Positions 11,280 to 21,685 are shown, counted from the first letter of the stretch. The stretch is 64,000 nt of DNA from Gloeocapsa sp. PCC 7428 (GCF_000317555.1 NC_019745.1:4154001-4218000), one strand, 5' to 3'. Numbers and translations are program-made. The notes: generated from the sequence alone by a model not told the origin.

Positions 11280-13178
11280 ATGCCGCGCAAAGTTTTGTTT
11301 TTGCTCCTAACAATCACATTATGGTTGACAGCGACTACGAGTAGTGCTGCGCAGCAGTCGTCGCCACACGCAAAACCTACTGCAAAGCCCTTATTAATAA
11401 GTCAAAATTCCGCACCGCGCTTAGTTGCTACAGGTACGCAAATTGCGCTCAATAATCGTACGTTACCAGGTGCTTGGAGTCAATGGCAGCAGCCGACTAA
11501 AGCCGGAATGGCAACAGCGATTAGCGACGCTGGACTAATGCAACTTTTAGGCGTTGAGTTATTGAACACGAAAGATGTCACCAAGCAATCCGTACAATGG
11601 TTTTCTCAACCGACAACCTCAGCGTTTACATTAGATGCTTGGCATCACAATAGCTATCGCTATCTCGATATTACGCAATTAGCAACAAAGCTTGGCTGGC
11701 AAATTCAAACGAATGGCAATACGCTACAAATCAATACTCCAGCCGCAATGATTAAAGACATTCGCCAAGGTAAACAAGCATGGGGCGATCGCATTGTCAT
11801 TGATTTAGACCGCCCAGCATTTTGGCAAGTCACATCACAGCCGATTCCTGCAAAACCTAAATCGCCATTATCCACAACTGATGACGATCAACCGCCGAAT
11901 CAAGAATGGCTCATTACTATTGATGCGACAGCGCAGCGATCGCTACTTCAACGCTTTCAACCAAGTTTACCTGCGCAACTCACCAGCGCTCAAGATAGCG
12001 ACCAAACTTCGGTACTTCAACTAGAAAGCGCACCCAATTTGACAACAATTCGCCTCAGTGTTCCTGCTGGCTTATCACCGCGTCCAAGTACTTTACCCAA
12101 TCCCAACCGCTTAGTCATCGATTTACGACCGGATGCGATGGTTGAACGCGATATACAATGGGCTTCTGGTGTCCGTTGGCGACAGCAATTTGTCACATTA
12201 GGCGATTCGCGCTTTCCTGTCGTTCTAATCGAAGTCAATCCACGCACAACAGGGTTAGCACTCAAACCAATTTCTAGCGCCACAAATTCGCTGACTGGTA
12301 CGGCACCAATTATAACAACTGCGCAACAATTAAACGCCGCAGCGGCAATCAACGGCGGTTTTTTCAATCGCAAAAATCAGTTACCCTTAGGAGCAATTCG
12401 GCGTGACGGACAATGGTTATCCGGTCCCATTCTCAACCGAGGCGCGATCGCTTGGAATGATGCTGGTAAATTCAAATTTGGACGGCTACAACTTCAAGAA
12501 ACAATAATTACTTCTTCCGGACAGCGTTTGCCGGTTGTGACGTTTAACAGTGGCTACGTCAAACCTGGTATTGCCCACTATACAAATACTTGGGGCGCTA
12601 CCTACACTCCTCTCATTGACAACGAAATTATTGTCGTTGTGCAAAATAACCAAGTCACTGGACAAATTCCTGGTGGTGCTGCTGGCGAAACAACAGTTCC
12701 GATTCCTGCCAACGGCTTCTTACTCGCGCTACGGGCAAATCCACAAGTTGCTAGTTTACTACCTGTAGGCACAATCGTCCGCACCGAAAACGCGACAAGT
12801 CCTGCTGATTTTGCTAGTTACCCGCATATCTTAGGCGGTGGACCGCTTCTATTACAAAATCGTCAAATCGTGCTAAATGCGCAAGCTGAAGGCTTTAGTG
12901 AAGCTTTTAGCCGTCAAAAAGCCGCGCGAAGTGCTATTGGTGTAACCGCAACAGGCAATCTCCTCATCGCTGCTGTCCACAATCGCGCGAATGGTGTTGG
13001 TCCAAGCTTGACCGAAATTGCCCAAATCATGCAACATCTCGGCTGTGTTGATGCTTTAAATCTTGACGGTGGTAGTTCGACGAGTCTTTTCTTAGGAGGA
13101 CAGTTGCTCGATCGCTCTCCCCGAACCGCCGCCCGCGTCCACAACGGATTAGGCATTTTCCTCGAACCTCGTACCTAA
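11280..13178 (+). CDS. Secreted phosphodiester glycosidase family protein (NAGPA domain)
   Basis: A 632-residue exported protein whose C-terminal half is a phosphodiester glycosidase (NAGPA/DUF2233) domain, a family thought to hydrolyse sugar-1-phosphodiester bonds in surface polysaccharides. Signs: GGFFNRKNQLPLGAIRRDG and, near the C-terminus, NLDGGSSTSLFLGG, the signature glycine/aspartate loop. The start at 11280 gives a clean signal peptide (MPRKVLFLLLTITLWLTA, then a small-residue cleavage region). The GTG at 11088 is an alternative start adding 64 low-information residues. An N-terminal region (about residues 90-240) has an AMIN/stalk-like beta pattern. Gene neighbours do not define its substrate; the exopolysaccharide genes at 0.7-5.6 kb are a plausible link. 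Confidence 0.85.
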   Translation: MPRKVLFLLLTITLWLTATTSSAAQQSSPHAKPTAKPLLISQNSAPRLVATGTQIALNNRTLPGAWSQWQQPTKAGMATAISDAGLMQLLGVELLNTKDVTKQSVQWFSQPTTSAFTLDAWHHNSYRYLDITQLATKLGWQIQTNGNTLQINTPAAMIKDIRQGKQAWGDRIVIDLDRPAFWQVTSQPIPAKPKSPLSTTDDDQPPNQEWLITIDATAQRSLLQRFQPSLPAQLTSAQDSDQTSVLQLESAPNLTTIRLSVPAGLSPRPSTLPNPNRLVIDLRPDAMVERDIQWASGVRWRQQFVTLGDSRFPVVLIEVNPRTTGLALKPISSATNSLTGTAPIITTAQQLNAAAAINGGFFNRKNQLPLGAIRRDGQWLSGPILNRGAIAWNDAGKFKFGRLQLQETIITSSGQRLPVVTFNSGYVKPGIAHYTNTWGATYTPLIDNEIIVVVQNNQVTGQIPGGAAGETTVPIPANGFLLALRANPQVASLLPVGTIVRTENATSPADFASYPHILGGGPLLLQNRQIVLNAQAEGFSEAFSRQKAARSAIGVTATGNLLIAAVHNRANGVGPSLTEIAQIMQHLGCVDALNLDGGSSTSLFLGGQLLDRSPRTAARVHNGLGIFLEPRT

Positions 13179-13472
13179 ATAGTGAGCGCGCGTTCATTAG
13201 AGTCAAACTTTTTAAGAAGAGGTACCTGATAATCCCAAAGTATTTAGCCCAACAAAAGCTAATTGATTAATTCCTTATAGTTAAAGATTACTTAAACATA
13301 CCGCACAACTGATGAAGAGTTGTTATAAAAATATGAAACGGATGCATTTTGTAGTGACAGTTGCTAGCAGGTGTTTGCTATCTTGGGCTATATTTGCCAA
13401 AGTTTGGGTATCTTAAGCGCAAAATCAGTTTTTCTATATTTGCTATAAGTCGTTTTTTAAGGAGAAAAATGT

Positions 13473-13892
13473 ATGGTTCAGGCTCAAGAAACTGCCCACG
13501 AGCCGACAACACTGCCTTTACCGCCATCTGTAGGTCATAAAGGCATTGCAGCTACTGAACTCAGACCTTGGGGTTCTTTCACGATTCTCGAAGAAGGACG
13601 CGGCTACAAAATCAAGCGAATTGAAGTTAAACCAGGGCATCGTCTGAGCCTACAGATGCACCACCACCGCAGCGAACACTGGATTGTTGTTTCAGGTACA
13701 GCAAAAGTGACTTGTGGCGATGCCGAAATTCTACTTACGAATAATCAATCTACCTACGTACCTCAGTGTACAAACCACCGCTTAGAAAATCCTGGTGTGA
13801 TTCCCCTTGTTATTATTGAAGTCCAAAATGGCGAGTACTTGGGAGAAGACGATATCGTCCGGTTCCAAGACGACTACTCGCGTACAAAGTAA
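13473..13892 (+). CDS. Cupin of the type II mannose-6-phosphate isomerase family
   Basis: A 139-residue single-domain cupin matching the C-terminal phosphomannose isomerase half of bifunctional ManC/AlgA enzymes. That activity interconverts fructose-6-P and mannose-6-P for GDP-mannose and polysaccharide synthesis. The metal-binding cupin motif is visible: RPWGSFTILEEGRGYKIKRIEVKPGHRLSLQMHHHRSEHWIVVSG, with the His cluster at about residues 65-73, then NQSTYVP and HRLENPG. The guanylyltransferase domain is absent, as in many stand-alone cyanobacterial forms. Purine-rich AAGGAG lies about 8 bases before the ATG. Actual isomerase activity is inferred from the family. Confidence 0.85.
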   Translation: MVQAQETAHEPTTLPLPPSVGHKGIAATELRPWGSFTILEEGRGYKIKRIEVKPGHRLSLQMHHHRSEHWIVVSGTAKVTCGDAEILLTNNQSTYVPQCTNHRLENPGVIPLVIIEVQNGEYLGEDDIVRFQDDYSRTK

Positions 13893-14018
13893 CAATTAAG
13901 AGTAGGGAAGAAAACAGTTAAGATGCTTTGTAGGAAAGCTAAATCAAACGTTATAAATTAACTTTTGTCTCTTGTTAGCGAGTAAAGGCATATTTTCATT
14001 CCCTACTTTTAAGGCATC

Positions 14019-14369
14019 ATGGTTCGTCTCAGCACATCCGCAGCTAAAGAAATTCAACGCCTGCAAGCCAAGCAGCATAATCAAAATGTCTTCTTTCGGC
14101 TAAAGGTTCAAGCTGGTGGCTGCTCTAGCTTGTTATACAACATGGAATTTGATACTAGTCTAACTCCAAGCGATCGCGTTTATGACTGTAGCGGAATTAC
14201 AGTTGTTGTCGATGCGCAAAGCATTGACTATATTCATGACCTCCTCCTTGATTATTCGGAAGATTTGATGGGCGGAGGTTTTCGCTTTCATAATCCTCAA
14301 GCGATCGCAACTTGTAGCTGCGGTAACTCATTTTCTATAGCATCCGATGCCTCTACTTCTCAACAGTAA
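14019..14369 (+). CDS. IscA/HesB-type iron-sulfur carrier protein
   Basis: A 116-residue A-type carrier that receives and delivers iron-sulfur clusters to apoproteins. The three conserved cysteines are present: one in VQAGGCSS (about residue 34) and two in ATCSCGNSF (C-x-C, about 99-101). Length and the N-terminal LSTSAAKEIQRL helix are typical. It stands alone rather than in an isc/suf/nif cluster, lying 200 bp upstream of the str operon, and is probably transcribed separately because a strong promoter precedes rpsL. Confidence 0.9.
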   Translation: MVRLSTSAAKEIQRLQAKQHNQNVFFRLKVQAGGCSSLLYNMEFDTSLTPSDRVYDCSGITVVVDAQSIDYIHDLLLDYSEDLMGGGFRFHNPQAIATCSCGNSFSIASDASTSQQ

Positions 14370-14481
14370 CGATTGATAACCAACGATCAAGCAGGAACCC
14401 TCGACACATTCTTTAATTCAAAAAGGCTACAGAGCTTAACTGTATTCTCTGACCTCTGCCCCGTTCTTCGCTGCTGCCGAT

Positions 14482-14511
14482 TTGACACAAACCTGATAAG
14501 TTTGTTATACT
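14482..14511 (+). promoter_or_regulatory. Sigma-70-type promoter of the str operon
   Basis: TTGACA at 14482-14487 and TATACT at 14506-14511 are separated by 18 bp, 50 bp before the rpsL start. It is the best consensus promoter seen in the window and fits a highly expressed ribosomal operon. Confidence 0.75.
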
Positions 14512-14561
14512 CAGGATTTGTTAAAACTTAAAGCAGTAAGCAAATTTACGTGCTGTAACCC

Positions 14562-14933
14562 ATGCCAACTATACAGCAACTCATTCGTAGCGAACGTCAA
14601 CTAACAAGCAAGAAAACAAAATCGCCAGCATTGAAGGAATGCCCGCAGCGTAGAGGCGTCTGCACGCGGGTATATACTACAACACCTAAGAAGCCTAACT
14701 CTGCCCTGCGCAAGGTAGCTAGAGTGCGCTTGACCTCTGGGTTTGAAGTCACAGCATACATTCCTGGAATTGGTCACAATTTACAAGAACACTCGGTCGT
14801 TATGATTCGGGGTGGTCGTGTTAAAGACTTGCCTGGAGTGCGATACCACATCATTCGCGGGACGCTAGATACTGCCGGAGTCAAAGACCGCAAGCAGGGT
14901 CGTTCTAAATATGGTACAAAGCGCCCCAAGTAA
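14562..14933 (+). CDS. rpsL: 30S ribosomal protein S12
   Basis: A 123-residue S12, the small-subunit protein at the decoding centre. The conserved motifs [17 protein letters not shown] and the [29 protein letters not shown] loop are intact; these contain the positions where streptomycin-resistance changes arise (K in TPKKPNS is wild type). First gene of the str operon, preceded by a strong promoter. Confidence 0.98.
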   Translation: MPTIQQLIRSERQLTSKKTKSPALKECPQRRGVCTRVYTTTPKKPNSALRKVARVRLTSGFEVTAYIPGIGHNLQEHSVVMIRGGRVKDLPGVRYHIIRGTLDTAGVKDRKQGRSKYGTKRPK

Positions 14934-14950
14934 CACAATTTGCAGAAAAA

Positions 14951-14979
14951 ATTGTAGCAAATCTCACGCTTGCTACAAT
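14951..14979 (+). promoter_or_regulatory. Hairpin between rpsL and rpsG
   Basis: Perfect 10-bp inverted repeat ATTGTAGCAA (14951-14960) and TTGCTACAAT (14970-14979) with a 9-base loop, 18 bases after the rpsL stop. There is no U-tract after it, so it is more likely an mRNA processing or stability element than a terminator. The 260-bp rpsL-rpsG gap is long for this operon. Confidence 0.5.
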
Positions 14980-15193
14980 TCTTAAACAAAAATGTTAAAG
15001 TGGCAAAGGTAATTGCCTACGCTTGCTTCTATAAGCGGAGGTATATTTCCTAGGTGGCTAGCAAAGTTAATATATCCAGCTTAAAAACTAGAATAATGAC
15101 TAGTTATATTTAAAGCTGTGCCAAGGAGTGTCACAGCCGAAGCCCGCTCTTAAATGTCGTTGTTGCCCAGTAGTTCAATTTAAAGGCTTACGT

Positions 15194-15664
15194 ATGTCTC
15201 GTCGTACTGTTATTCAAAAACGTCCAGTTCCCCCAGATTCAGTATATAACAGTCGCCTCATCAGCATGATGATGCGACGGGTGATGCGTAGCGGAAAAAA
15301 ATCTCTAGCTGCAAGAATCATCTATGATGCAATGAAAACGATTGAAGAACGGACTGGTGGCGATCCTATCGAAACTTTTGAAAGAGCGGTACGTAATGCA
15401 ACTCCGCTAGTCGAAGTTAAAGCCCGCCGTGTTGGAGGTGCAACCTACCAGGTACCGATGGAAGTACGTGCAGATCGGGGAACTACGTTAGCGCTCCGCT
15501 GGCTAATTCAGTACGCTAGACAACGTTCAGGTCGCTCAATGGCAAGCAAACTTGCTAATGAATTAATGGACGCTGCCAACGAGACAGGAAGTGCAATCCG
15601 TAAGCGAGAAGAAACGCATCGTATGGCAGAAGCAAATAAAGCATTCGCTCACTATCGATACTAG
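15194..15664 (+). CDS. rpsG: 30S ribosomal protein S7
   Basis: A 156-residue S7, which starts assembly of the small-subunit head by binding 16S rRNA. The start was set at ATG 15194 ([10 protein letters not shown]) because this gives the standard length; a GTG at 15128 opens the same frame but would add 22 Cys-containing, unfamiliar residues. Motifs [15 protein letters not shown] and [14 protein letters not shown] are typical. Second gene of the str operon. Confidence 0.97.
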   Translation: MSRRTVIQKRPVPPDSVYNSRLISMMMRRVMRSGKKSLAARIIYDAMKTIEERTGGDPIETFERAVRNATPLVEVKARRVGGATYQVPMEVRADRGTTLALRWLIQYARQRSGRSMASKLANELMDAANETGSAIRKREETHRMAEANKAFAHYRY

Positions 15665-15768
15665 AGGGGAAATCAGCATAAATATAGAACGGGTTTCCCT
15701 AAACGTATAGAATTTTAACAGAGAGTAATATAAAGATACCTGCGGCAACACAATTCAAGGAGGTAACT

Positions 15769-17844
15769 GTGGCACGTACAGTCCCGCTGGAAAAAGTACG
15801 CAATATCGGGATTGCGGCCCACATTGATGCGGGCAAGACAACAACAACAGAGCGAATTCTCTTTTATTCCGGTATTGTTCACAAAATTGGTGAAGTTCAC
15901 GAAGGAACAGCAGTCACTGACTGGATGGAGCAAGAGCGGGAACGAGGAATTACAATTACCGCTGCTGCGATTACGACAAGTTGGAAAGATCACCAGATCA
16001 ATATCATTGATACGCCTGGGCACGTAGACTTCACAATCGAAGTTGAGCGTTCAATGCGAGTACTAGACGGTGTAATTGCCGTGTTTTGCTCGGTTGGTGG
16101 CGTGCAACCTCAGTCAGAAACTGTGTGGAGACAGGCAGATCGGTACAAAGTTCCGAGAATTGCCTTTATCAACAAAATGGATCGAACTGGGGCAAACTTC
16201 TACAAAGTTTACGACCAAATCCGCGATCGCTTACGTGCCAATGCAGTACCAGTACAACTGCCAATCGGTAGCGAAGACACGCTCAGAGGCATTGTAGACC
16301 TTGTGCGAATGCGTGCCTTTATTTACACAAACGATAAAGGAACAGATATTCAAGAAGCTGATATCCCTGCCGAAATGCAGGAAGAAGCAGTAGAGTATCG
16401 TACAAAGCTTATAGAAGCCGTCGCCGAAACCGACGAAGAATTGATCGAAAAGTACCTCGAAGGCGAAGAACTGACTGAAGCAGAAATTCGTAAAGGTTTA
16501 CGTCAAGGAACAATCGCAGGAACAATTGTCCCTGTGCTGTGTGGTTCGGCTTTTAAAAATAAAGGCGTGCAACTACTGCTCGACGCAGTTGTCGATTATC
16601 TTCCAGCACCGATTGACGTACCAGCGATTCAAGGTACGCTACCATCCGGTGATACAGTTGAACGTCAAGCGAGTGATGAAGAACCCTTCTCCGCTTTGGC
16701 TTTCAAAATCATGGCAGATCCTTATGGGCGTCTGACGTTTATCCGCGTCTACTCTGGAGTTCTCAAGAAGGGTAGCTATGTCATGAACTCCACTAAGGGT
16801 AAGAAAGAGCGAGTATCGCGCTTAGTGGTCTTAAAAGCTGATGAGCGAACCGACGTAGACGAACTCCGCGCCGGCGATTTGGGAGCAGCGCTAGGACTCA
16901 AAGACACCTTTACAGGTGATACACTTTGCGATGAGAATGCTCCAGTTATACTAGAGTCTCTGTATATTCCAGAGCCAGTGATCTCGGTAGCGGTCGAACC
17001 AAAAACCAAGCAAGACATGGATAAGCTGTCGAAAGCACTGCAATCCCTGTCTGAAGAAGATCCGACCTTCCGTGTCAGTGTTGACCCTGAAACGAATCAA
17101 ACCGTCATTTCAGGAATGGGAGAATTGCACCTAGAAATCCTCGTAGACCGTATGTTACGGGAATTTAAGGTAGAAGCTAACGTAGGTGCGCCACAAGTTG
17201 CTTATCGCGAAACTGTGCGTAAACCTGTGAAAGCGGAAGGCAAGTTCATTCGTCAAAGTGGTGGTAAAGGTCAATACGGACACGTCGTTGTTGAGCTATC
17301 ACCAGGCGAACCTGGAACAGGCTTTGAGTTTGTCTCTAAAATTGTGGGCGGTGCAGTACCTAAAGAGTATATCTCCCCCGTCGAACAAGGGATGAAAGAA
17401 ACCTGTGAATCAGGTGTTTTGGCTGGATATCCAGTTATTGATGTCAAAGCAACTTTGGTTGATGGTTCTTACCACGAAGTTGACTCCTCGGAAATGGCGT
17501 TTAAAATCGCCGGTTCAATGGCGATGAAAGAAGCTGTAATGAAAGCTTCACCAGTGCTATTAGAACCTATGATGAAAGTAGAGGTAGAAGTACCCGAAAA
17601 CTTCCTAGGGGATGTTATGGGCGACCTCAACTCCCGTCGCGGTCAAATCGAAGGCATGGGATCTGATCAAGGCATCGCAAAAGTTACTGCTAAAGTTCCA
17701 TTGGCAGAAATGTTCGGCTATGCTACAGATATCCGCTCGAAGACCCAAGGTCGGGGTATCTTCACGATGGAGTTTAGTAACTACGAGGAAGTACCTCGCA
17801 ACGTGGCTGAAGCAATTATCGCTAAAAGTAAAGGGAACGCATAA
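15769..17844 (+). CDS. fusA: Elongation factor G
   Basis: A 691-residue translocase GTPase that moves tRNA and mRNA through the ribosome. It starts with GTG behind a strong AAGGAGG site. GTP-binding motifs: [15 protein letters not shown] (G1), DTPGHVDF (G3), NKMD (G4). Domains II-V follow in the normal order, with the [27 protein letters not shown] segment of domain IV. Third gene of the str operon, 104 bp after rpsG and 22 bp before tuf. Confidence 0.98.
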   Translation: MARTVPLEKVRNIGIAAHIDAGKTTTTERILFYSGIVHKIGEVHEGTAVTDWMEQERERGITITAAAITTSWKDHQINIIDTPGHVDFTIEVERSMRVLDGVIAVFCSVGGVQPQSETVWRQADRYKVPRIAFINKMDRTGANFYKVYDQIRDRLRANAVPVQLPIGSEDTLRGIVDLVRMRAFIYTNDKGTDIQEADIPAEMQEEAVEYRTKLIEAVAETDEELIEKYLEGEELTEAEIRKGLRQGTIAGTIVPVLCGSAFKNKGVQLLLDAVVDYLPAPIDVPAIQGTLPSGDTVERQASDEEPFSALAFKIMADPYGRLTFIRVYSGVLKKGSYVMNSTKGKKERVSRLVVLKADERTDVDELRAGDLGAALGLKDTFTGDTLCDENAPVILESLYIPEPVISVAVEPKTKQDMDKLSKALQSLSEEDPTFRVSVDPETNQTVISGMGELHLEILVDRMLREFKVEANVGAPQVAYRETVRKPVKAEGKFIRQSGGKGQYGHVVVELSPGEPGTGFEFVSKIVGGAVPKEYISPVEQGMKETCESGVLAGYPVIDVKATLVDGSYHEVDSSEMAFKIAGSMAMKEAVMKASPVLLEPMMKVEVEVPENFLGDVMGDLNSRRGQIEGMGSDQGIAKVTAKVPLAEMFGYATDIRSKTQGRGIFTMEFSNYEEVPRNVAEAIIAKSKGNA

Positions 17845-17866
17845 TTAAGAAAGGAACCGATCATTC

Positions 17867-19096
17867 ATGGCACGCGCAAAGTTTGAAAGAACTAAACCCC
17901 ACGTTAACATCGGTACGATTGGTCACGTTGACCACGGCAAAACCACGCTGACAGCAGCAATCACTATGACCCTGGCGGCTCTGGGTCAAGCGAAAGCTCG
18001 CAAATATGATGATATTGATGCTGCTCCTGAAGAAAAGGCTCGCGGTATCACCATCAATACAGCGCACGTGGAGTATGAGACAGAAAAACGGCACTATGCT
18101 CACGTAGACTGCCCAGGACACGCTGACTATGTGAAAAACATGATCACTGGCGCAGCGCAAATGGATGGAGCTATCCTCGTTGTATCTGCTGCTGATGGTC
18201 CAATGCCTCAAACTCGCGAACACATTTTGTTAGCGAAACAAGTAGGGGTTCCGAATATCGTTGTCTTCTTAAACAAGAAAGACATGGTAGATGATGAAGA
18301 ACTTCTAGAACTTGTAGAACTAGAAGTACGCGAGCTTCTTAGCTCATACGACTTCCCTGGCGATGATATCCCCATCGTTGCAGGCAGCGCCTTGTTAGCA
18401 CTCGAAGCAATGACAGGGAATCCCTCTACACAAAGAGGTGATAACGAATGGGTTGACAAAATCTATGAGTTAATGGATGCAGTCGATGCTTACATCCCGA
18501 CACCAGAGCGTGACGTGGATAAGCCCTTCTTGATGGCAGTAGAAGACGTGTTCTCGATTTCTGGTCGGGGTACTGTAGCTACCGGTAGAATCGAGCGCGG
18601 TAAAATCAAGGTAGGCGAAACCGTAGAGTTAGTAGGTATCAAAAATACTCGTAGCACTACAGTTACTGGTGTAGAGATGTTCCAGAAAACCTTAGATGAA
18701 GGTATGGCTGGAGATAACGTGGGAGTACTGCTTCGCGGTTTAAAGAAAGAAGAAATCGAGCGAGGAATGGTACTAGCTAAGCCTGGTAGCATCACTCCTC
18801 ACACCGAATTCGAGTCCGAAGTTTACGTACTGACAGACAAAGAAGGCGGTCGGAAGACACCATTCTTCTCCGGCTATCGTCCTCAGTTCTATGTACGGAC
18901 AACGGATGTAACTGGCACAATCAAAGCTTTCACTTCTGATGATGGTAGCGAAGCTGAAATGGTGATGCCAGGCGATCGCGTCAAAATGACTGTAGAACTA
19001 ATCAGCCCAATCGCAATTGAGCAAGGAATGCGCTTTGCAATTCGCGAAGGCGGTCGTACCATTGGTGCAGGTGTTGTTTCTAAAATTGTGAAGTAA
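17867..19096 (+). CDS. tuf: Elongation factor Tu
   Basis: A 409-residue GTPase that delivers aminoacyl-tRNA to the ribosome. Motifs: [10 protein letters not shown] (G1), [14 protein letters not shown] (effector loop), [26 protein letters not shown] (G3) and NKKD (G4). The extra stretch around residues 190-200 ([13 protein letters not shown]) is typical of cyanobacterial and plastid EF-Tu. It shares a transcript with fusA and is followed by a strong terminator-like hairpin. Confidence 0.98.
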   Translation: MARAKFERTKPHVNIGTIGHVDHGKTTLTAAITMTLAALGQAKARKYDDIDAAPEEKARGITINTAHVEYETEKRHYAHVDCPGHADYVKNMITGAAQMDGAILVVSAADGPMPQTREHILLAKQVGVPNIVVFLNKKDMVDDEELLELVELEVRELLSSYDFPGDDIPIVAGSALLALEAMTGNPSTQRGDNEWVDKIYELMDAVDAYIPTPERDVDKPFLMAVEDVFSISGRGTVATGRIERGKIKVGETVELVGIKNTRSTTVTGVEMFQKTLDEGMAGDNVGVLLRGLKKEEIERGMVLAKPGSITPHTEFESEVYVLTDKEGGRKTPFFSGYRPQFYVRTTDVTGTIKAFTSDDGSEAEMVMPGDRVKMTVELISPIAIEQGMRFAIREGGRTIGAGVVSKIVK

Positions 19097-19115
19097 CACC
19101 TTTGCGAACAAATTG

Positions 19116-19163
19116 AGAGCAGAAAGGCAACGCTCATGCGGTAAAATGCTTTTCTGCTCTTTT
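19116..19163 (+). terminator. Intrinsic terminator after tuf
   Basis: Inverted repeat AGAGCAGAAA (19116-19125) and TTTCTGCTCT (19151-19160), extended inward by three more pairs (one G-U), followed by TTT. It starts 20 bases after the tuf stop. A good but not U-rich terminator; partial read-through to rpsJ is possible. Confidence 0.7.
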
Positions 19164-19248
19164 AATGTCAAAAGTGCCAAAGATGCTGCACTTGTCTTCT
19201 CAATCGACGCCACTTGTACTCAGCGAGGGTAACTTCTAGGGCGCATTG

Positions 19249-19300
19249 GTTCCTCAGATTTAGGGGACTTGCTCTACCTTAAATCTGGGGGCGAAGGAAC
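19249..19300 (+). promoter_or_regulatory. Folded leader upstream of rpsJ
   Basis: Interrupted inverted repeat: GTTCC (19249-19253), CAGATTTA and GG (19255-19264) pair with CC, TAAATCTG (19277-19287) and GGAAC (19296-19300). A second small hairpin, CTTGTG/CACAAG, follows at about 19323-19343, before the rpsJ start. The tuf-rpsJ gap of 293 bp is therefore structured and could be a regulatory leader of S10; it matches no riboswitch that I recognise. Confidence 0.45.
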
Positions 19301-19389
19301 ATTTATGTATGAAGTTTAGGATCTTGTGAGCCGTAAACACAAGCAAAAGATCTTTACCAAATTAAAACTGAACCAGGAAAACTAAAGAA

Positions 19390-19707
19390 ATGGCAACTCT
19401 TCAACAGCAAAAAATTCGGATTCGATTGCAGGCTTTTGATCGCCGCCTACTCGATACTTCGTGTGAAAAGATCGTAGATACGGCAAATCGAACCAATGCT
19501 ACAGCAATTGGCCCAATTCCCTTACCTACTAAGAAGAAAATTTATTGCGTACTGCGTTCTCCCCACGTCGATAAAGACTCGCGCGAACACTTTGAGACAC
19601 GGACTCACCGCCGGATTATTGATATTTATCAACCTTCTTCCAAAACTATTGATGCGTTGATGAAACTTGATTTACCATCCGGTGTCGATATCGAAGTTAA
19701 ACTCTAA
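19390..19707 (+). CDS. rpsJ: 30S ribosomal protein S10
   Basis: A 105-residue S10, also known as the NusE subunit of antitermination complexes. The typical sequence [46 protein letters not shown] and DIYQPSSKT is complete. As in other cyanobacteria it closes the str operon behind tuf instead of opening the S10 operon. Confidence 0.98.
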   Translation: MATLQQQKIRIRLQAFDRRLLDTSCEKIVDTANRTNATAIGPIPLPTKKKIYCVLRSPHVDKDSREHFETRTHRRIIDIYQPSSKTIDALMKLDLPSGVDIEVKL

Positions 19708-19737
19708 TAAAGTTGGGTGAGCAAAAACATCTCTTTG

Positions 19738-19805
19738 AGGTTGGTAATTGGTCATTGGTTAGGGGAAAACATTTACATTACCAATTACCCATTACCTATT
19801 ACCTC
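19738..19805. repeat. Inverted repeat in GGTAATTGG-type intergenic sequence
   Basis: GGTAATTGGT (19743-19752) is repeated in inverted orientation as ACCAATTACC (19780-19789), flanked by further ACCCATTACC/ACCTATTACC variants. It lies 30 bp after rpsJ and could act as a weak terminator. The sequence type resembles short dispersed cyanobacterial repeats. Confidence 0.5.
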
Positions 19806-19883
19806 ATAGAATTTGGTAATTTTGCTTAACAAATAGGTTAAAGTAGGTATATATTGCGCAGTTACCGTTTTTACTGAGCGAAC

Positions 19884-20525
19884 ATGGCATCCTCTTCCAA
19901 AATTGCGGTTCGAGAACTGTCCCTGTTTCCTTTACCTGAAGTAGTTCTCTTCCCCGGTAGACCTCTACCCCTACATATCTTTGAATTTCGCTACCGGATC
20001 ATGATGAACACGATTCTAGAGAGCGATCGCCGATTTGGCGTCTTGTTGTGGGACCCAGTGCAAAATCAACCTGCGACAGTGGGCTGTTGTGCCGAAGTGA
20101 TTCAGTATCAGCGGCTACCAGACGACCGCATGAATATTTTAACGCTAGGACAGCAGCGCTTTCGCGTTTTAGAATACGTTCGAGAAAAGCCTTACAAAGT
20201 CGGTTTAGTCGAGTGGATTGAAGACAACCCGCCCCAAAAAGACCTCAAGCCGTTAGCAAAAGAGGTAGAACAACTACTTCATGATGTCGTGCGTCTCTCG
20301 GCGAAGCTAACAGAACAGAATATTGAACTTCCAAAAGATATTCCTGATTTACCGACAGAACTGTCTTATTGGGTCGCGAGTAATCTTTATGGCGTTGCCG
20401 CAGAGCAGCAGAACTTACTCGAAATGCAAGACACTGCGGCGCGCTTAGAACGTGAAGCAGAGATTTTAACCTCCACTCGCAATCATTTAGCAGCGCGTAC
20501 CGTCTTGAAAGATACTTTTAACTAA
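19884..20525 (+). CDS. LON substrate-binding domain protein
   Basis: A 213-residue protein made only of the Lon N-terminal (substrate-binding) domain, without ATPase or protease parts. The hallmark is LSLFPLPEVVLFPGRPLPLHIFEFRYRIMM near the N-terminus, then FGVLLWDP and a helical C-terminal half. Stand-alone LON-N proteins are common in cyanobacteria; their role (substrate selection or an unrelated binding function) is unknown. Its stop overlaps the convergent pheA stop by 4 bp. Confidence 0.88.
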   Translation: MASSSKIAVRELSLFPLPEVVLFPGRPLPLHIFEFRYRIMMNTILESDRRFGVLLWDPVQNQPATVGCCAEVIQYQRLPDDRMNILTLGQQRFRVLEYVREKPYKVGLVEWIEDNPPQKDLKPLAKEVEQLLHDVVRLSAKLTEQNIELPKDIPDLPTELSYWVASNLYGVAAEQQNLLEMQDTAARLEREAEILTSTRNHLAARTVLKDTFN

Positions 20526-21385
20526 GAATCACTTTTTACCTCTACCACGTTGTAGCTACCGAAGAGTTTGAGAATTTCTGTAAAGGTAGACAGTTCGGCG
20601 ATCGCAGATTGTACTAGCGGTGAATTGGCATCGGCTTCTAAATCGAGGAAGAAAAGATATTCACCAAGCGATCGCTTCGTCGGGCGCGACTCAATGCGAC
20701 TGAGATTAATGCTGCGCTCTGCAAAAATTTGCAGAGGTTTAACTAAGGCTCCAGGAATATTAGCTGGCAAACTAAACGCAACAGACGTGTGAGTGTATTT
20801 TACAGCAGACATTTGACGACTCACAGAACGCTGACCTACTACCCAAAACCGCGTACAGTTATCGGGATAGTCATTAATGGCACGCGCCAGGATCGGTAAA
20901 TTGTAAATCTGGGCTGCACGTAACGAAGAGATCGCACCGGCACTACTTTCTTGTTCGAGATGTTGCAGCGCTTCGGTTGTAGAATTTGCTGGAATTAGCT
21001 CAACATTAGGCAAAAACTGCTCTAGCCATCCTTGACACTGCGCTAGTGCTTGCGGGTGCGAGTATACTGTATTGATCGCTTCTAAACTTGGCGCGTGTGA
21101 CAGTAAAGCATGAGTAATTGGCAAAACTAATGCAAGTTGAATTTGTAATTGATCTAGCTGCCAAAGCGTATCTAGGGTAATGGTGACACTACCTTCAATT
21201 GAATTCTCAACAGGCACAACGGCAACATCTGCTTTACCTCGCGCCACAGCTTTTAAAGTTTGAGCAATACTCGGATAAGGACATAGCGTAGTTTGTTCTT
21301 CGGACTTGAACTGATTGAGATAAGCTAAAGCTGCTTGTTCTGCATAAGTGCCAGTAGGTCCTAAATGTGCAATCAACATTGCCAT
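20522..21385 (-). CDS. pheA: Prephenate dehydratase
   Basis: A 287-residue enzyme that turns prephenate into phenylpyruvate in phenylalanine synthesis. The catalytic domain begins LIAHLGPTGTYAEQAAL and includes VAVVPVENSIEGSVTITLDTL and the NCTRFWVVG segment carrying the essential Thr. A C-terminal ACT domain (SVAFSLPANIPGALVKPLQIFAERSINLSRIESRPTK) with the ESRP motif gives feedback inhibition by phenylalanine. No chorismate mutase domain is fused. Starts at 21385 or at a second Met two codons later are equally credible. Confidence 0.95.
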   Translation of the reverse strand: MAMLIAHLGPTGTYAEQAALAYLNQFKSEEQTTLCPYPSIAQTLKAVARGKADVAVVPVENSIEGSVTITLDTLWQLDQLQIQLALVLPITHALLSHAPSLEAINTVYSHPQALAQCQGWLEQFLPNVELIPANSTTEALQHLEQESSAGAISSLRAAQIYNLPILARAINDYPDNCTRFWVVGQRSVSRQMSAVKYTHTSVAFSLPANIPGALVKPLQIFAERSINLSRIESRPTKRSLGEYLFFLDLEADANSPLVQSAIAELSTFTEILKLFGSYNVVEVKSDS

Positions 21386-21685
21386 GCGTTTTTTGCCTGT
21401 TTAACTTCTACTCATATCTTGCACTGGTGTGGGATTATTTTCGTTCATAAAGAGTTTGACGAATGAACTCGCGCTGCTAGATAAACGAAATCTACCTCTG
21501 TAAACTCTGAGTCAGAAACGTCTTACGCCCTCAAGACTCTTATCTTAGTGTGCTGCTTTGCACACTTTTTTGAGTAGGGCAGCTACGTGCCATCATATTG
21601 ATTATCTTGCTACCATAAAAGGACACGGTATACTTCGATATGAGAGACAGTAGCTTTACCTATAATTTGCAATAACACCGAGTCT
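21386..21685. other. Divergent intergenic region, no gene seen
   Basis: About 300 bases between the divergent pheA and DUF3318 genes. No reading frame or strong hairpin is evident. It should contain both promoters, but I cannot fix them. Confidence 0.35.

Noticed and set aside
15128-15193. GTG extension of rpsG by 22 residues
   Set aside because: S7 is normally 156 residues starting MSRR; the extra residues are not S7-like.
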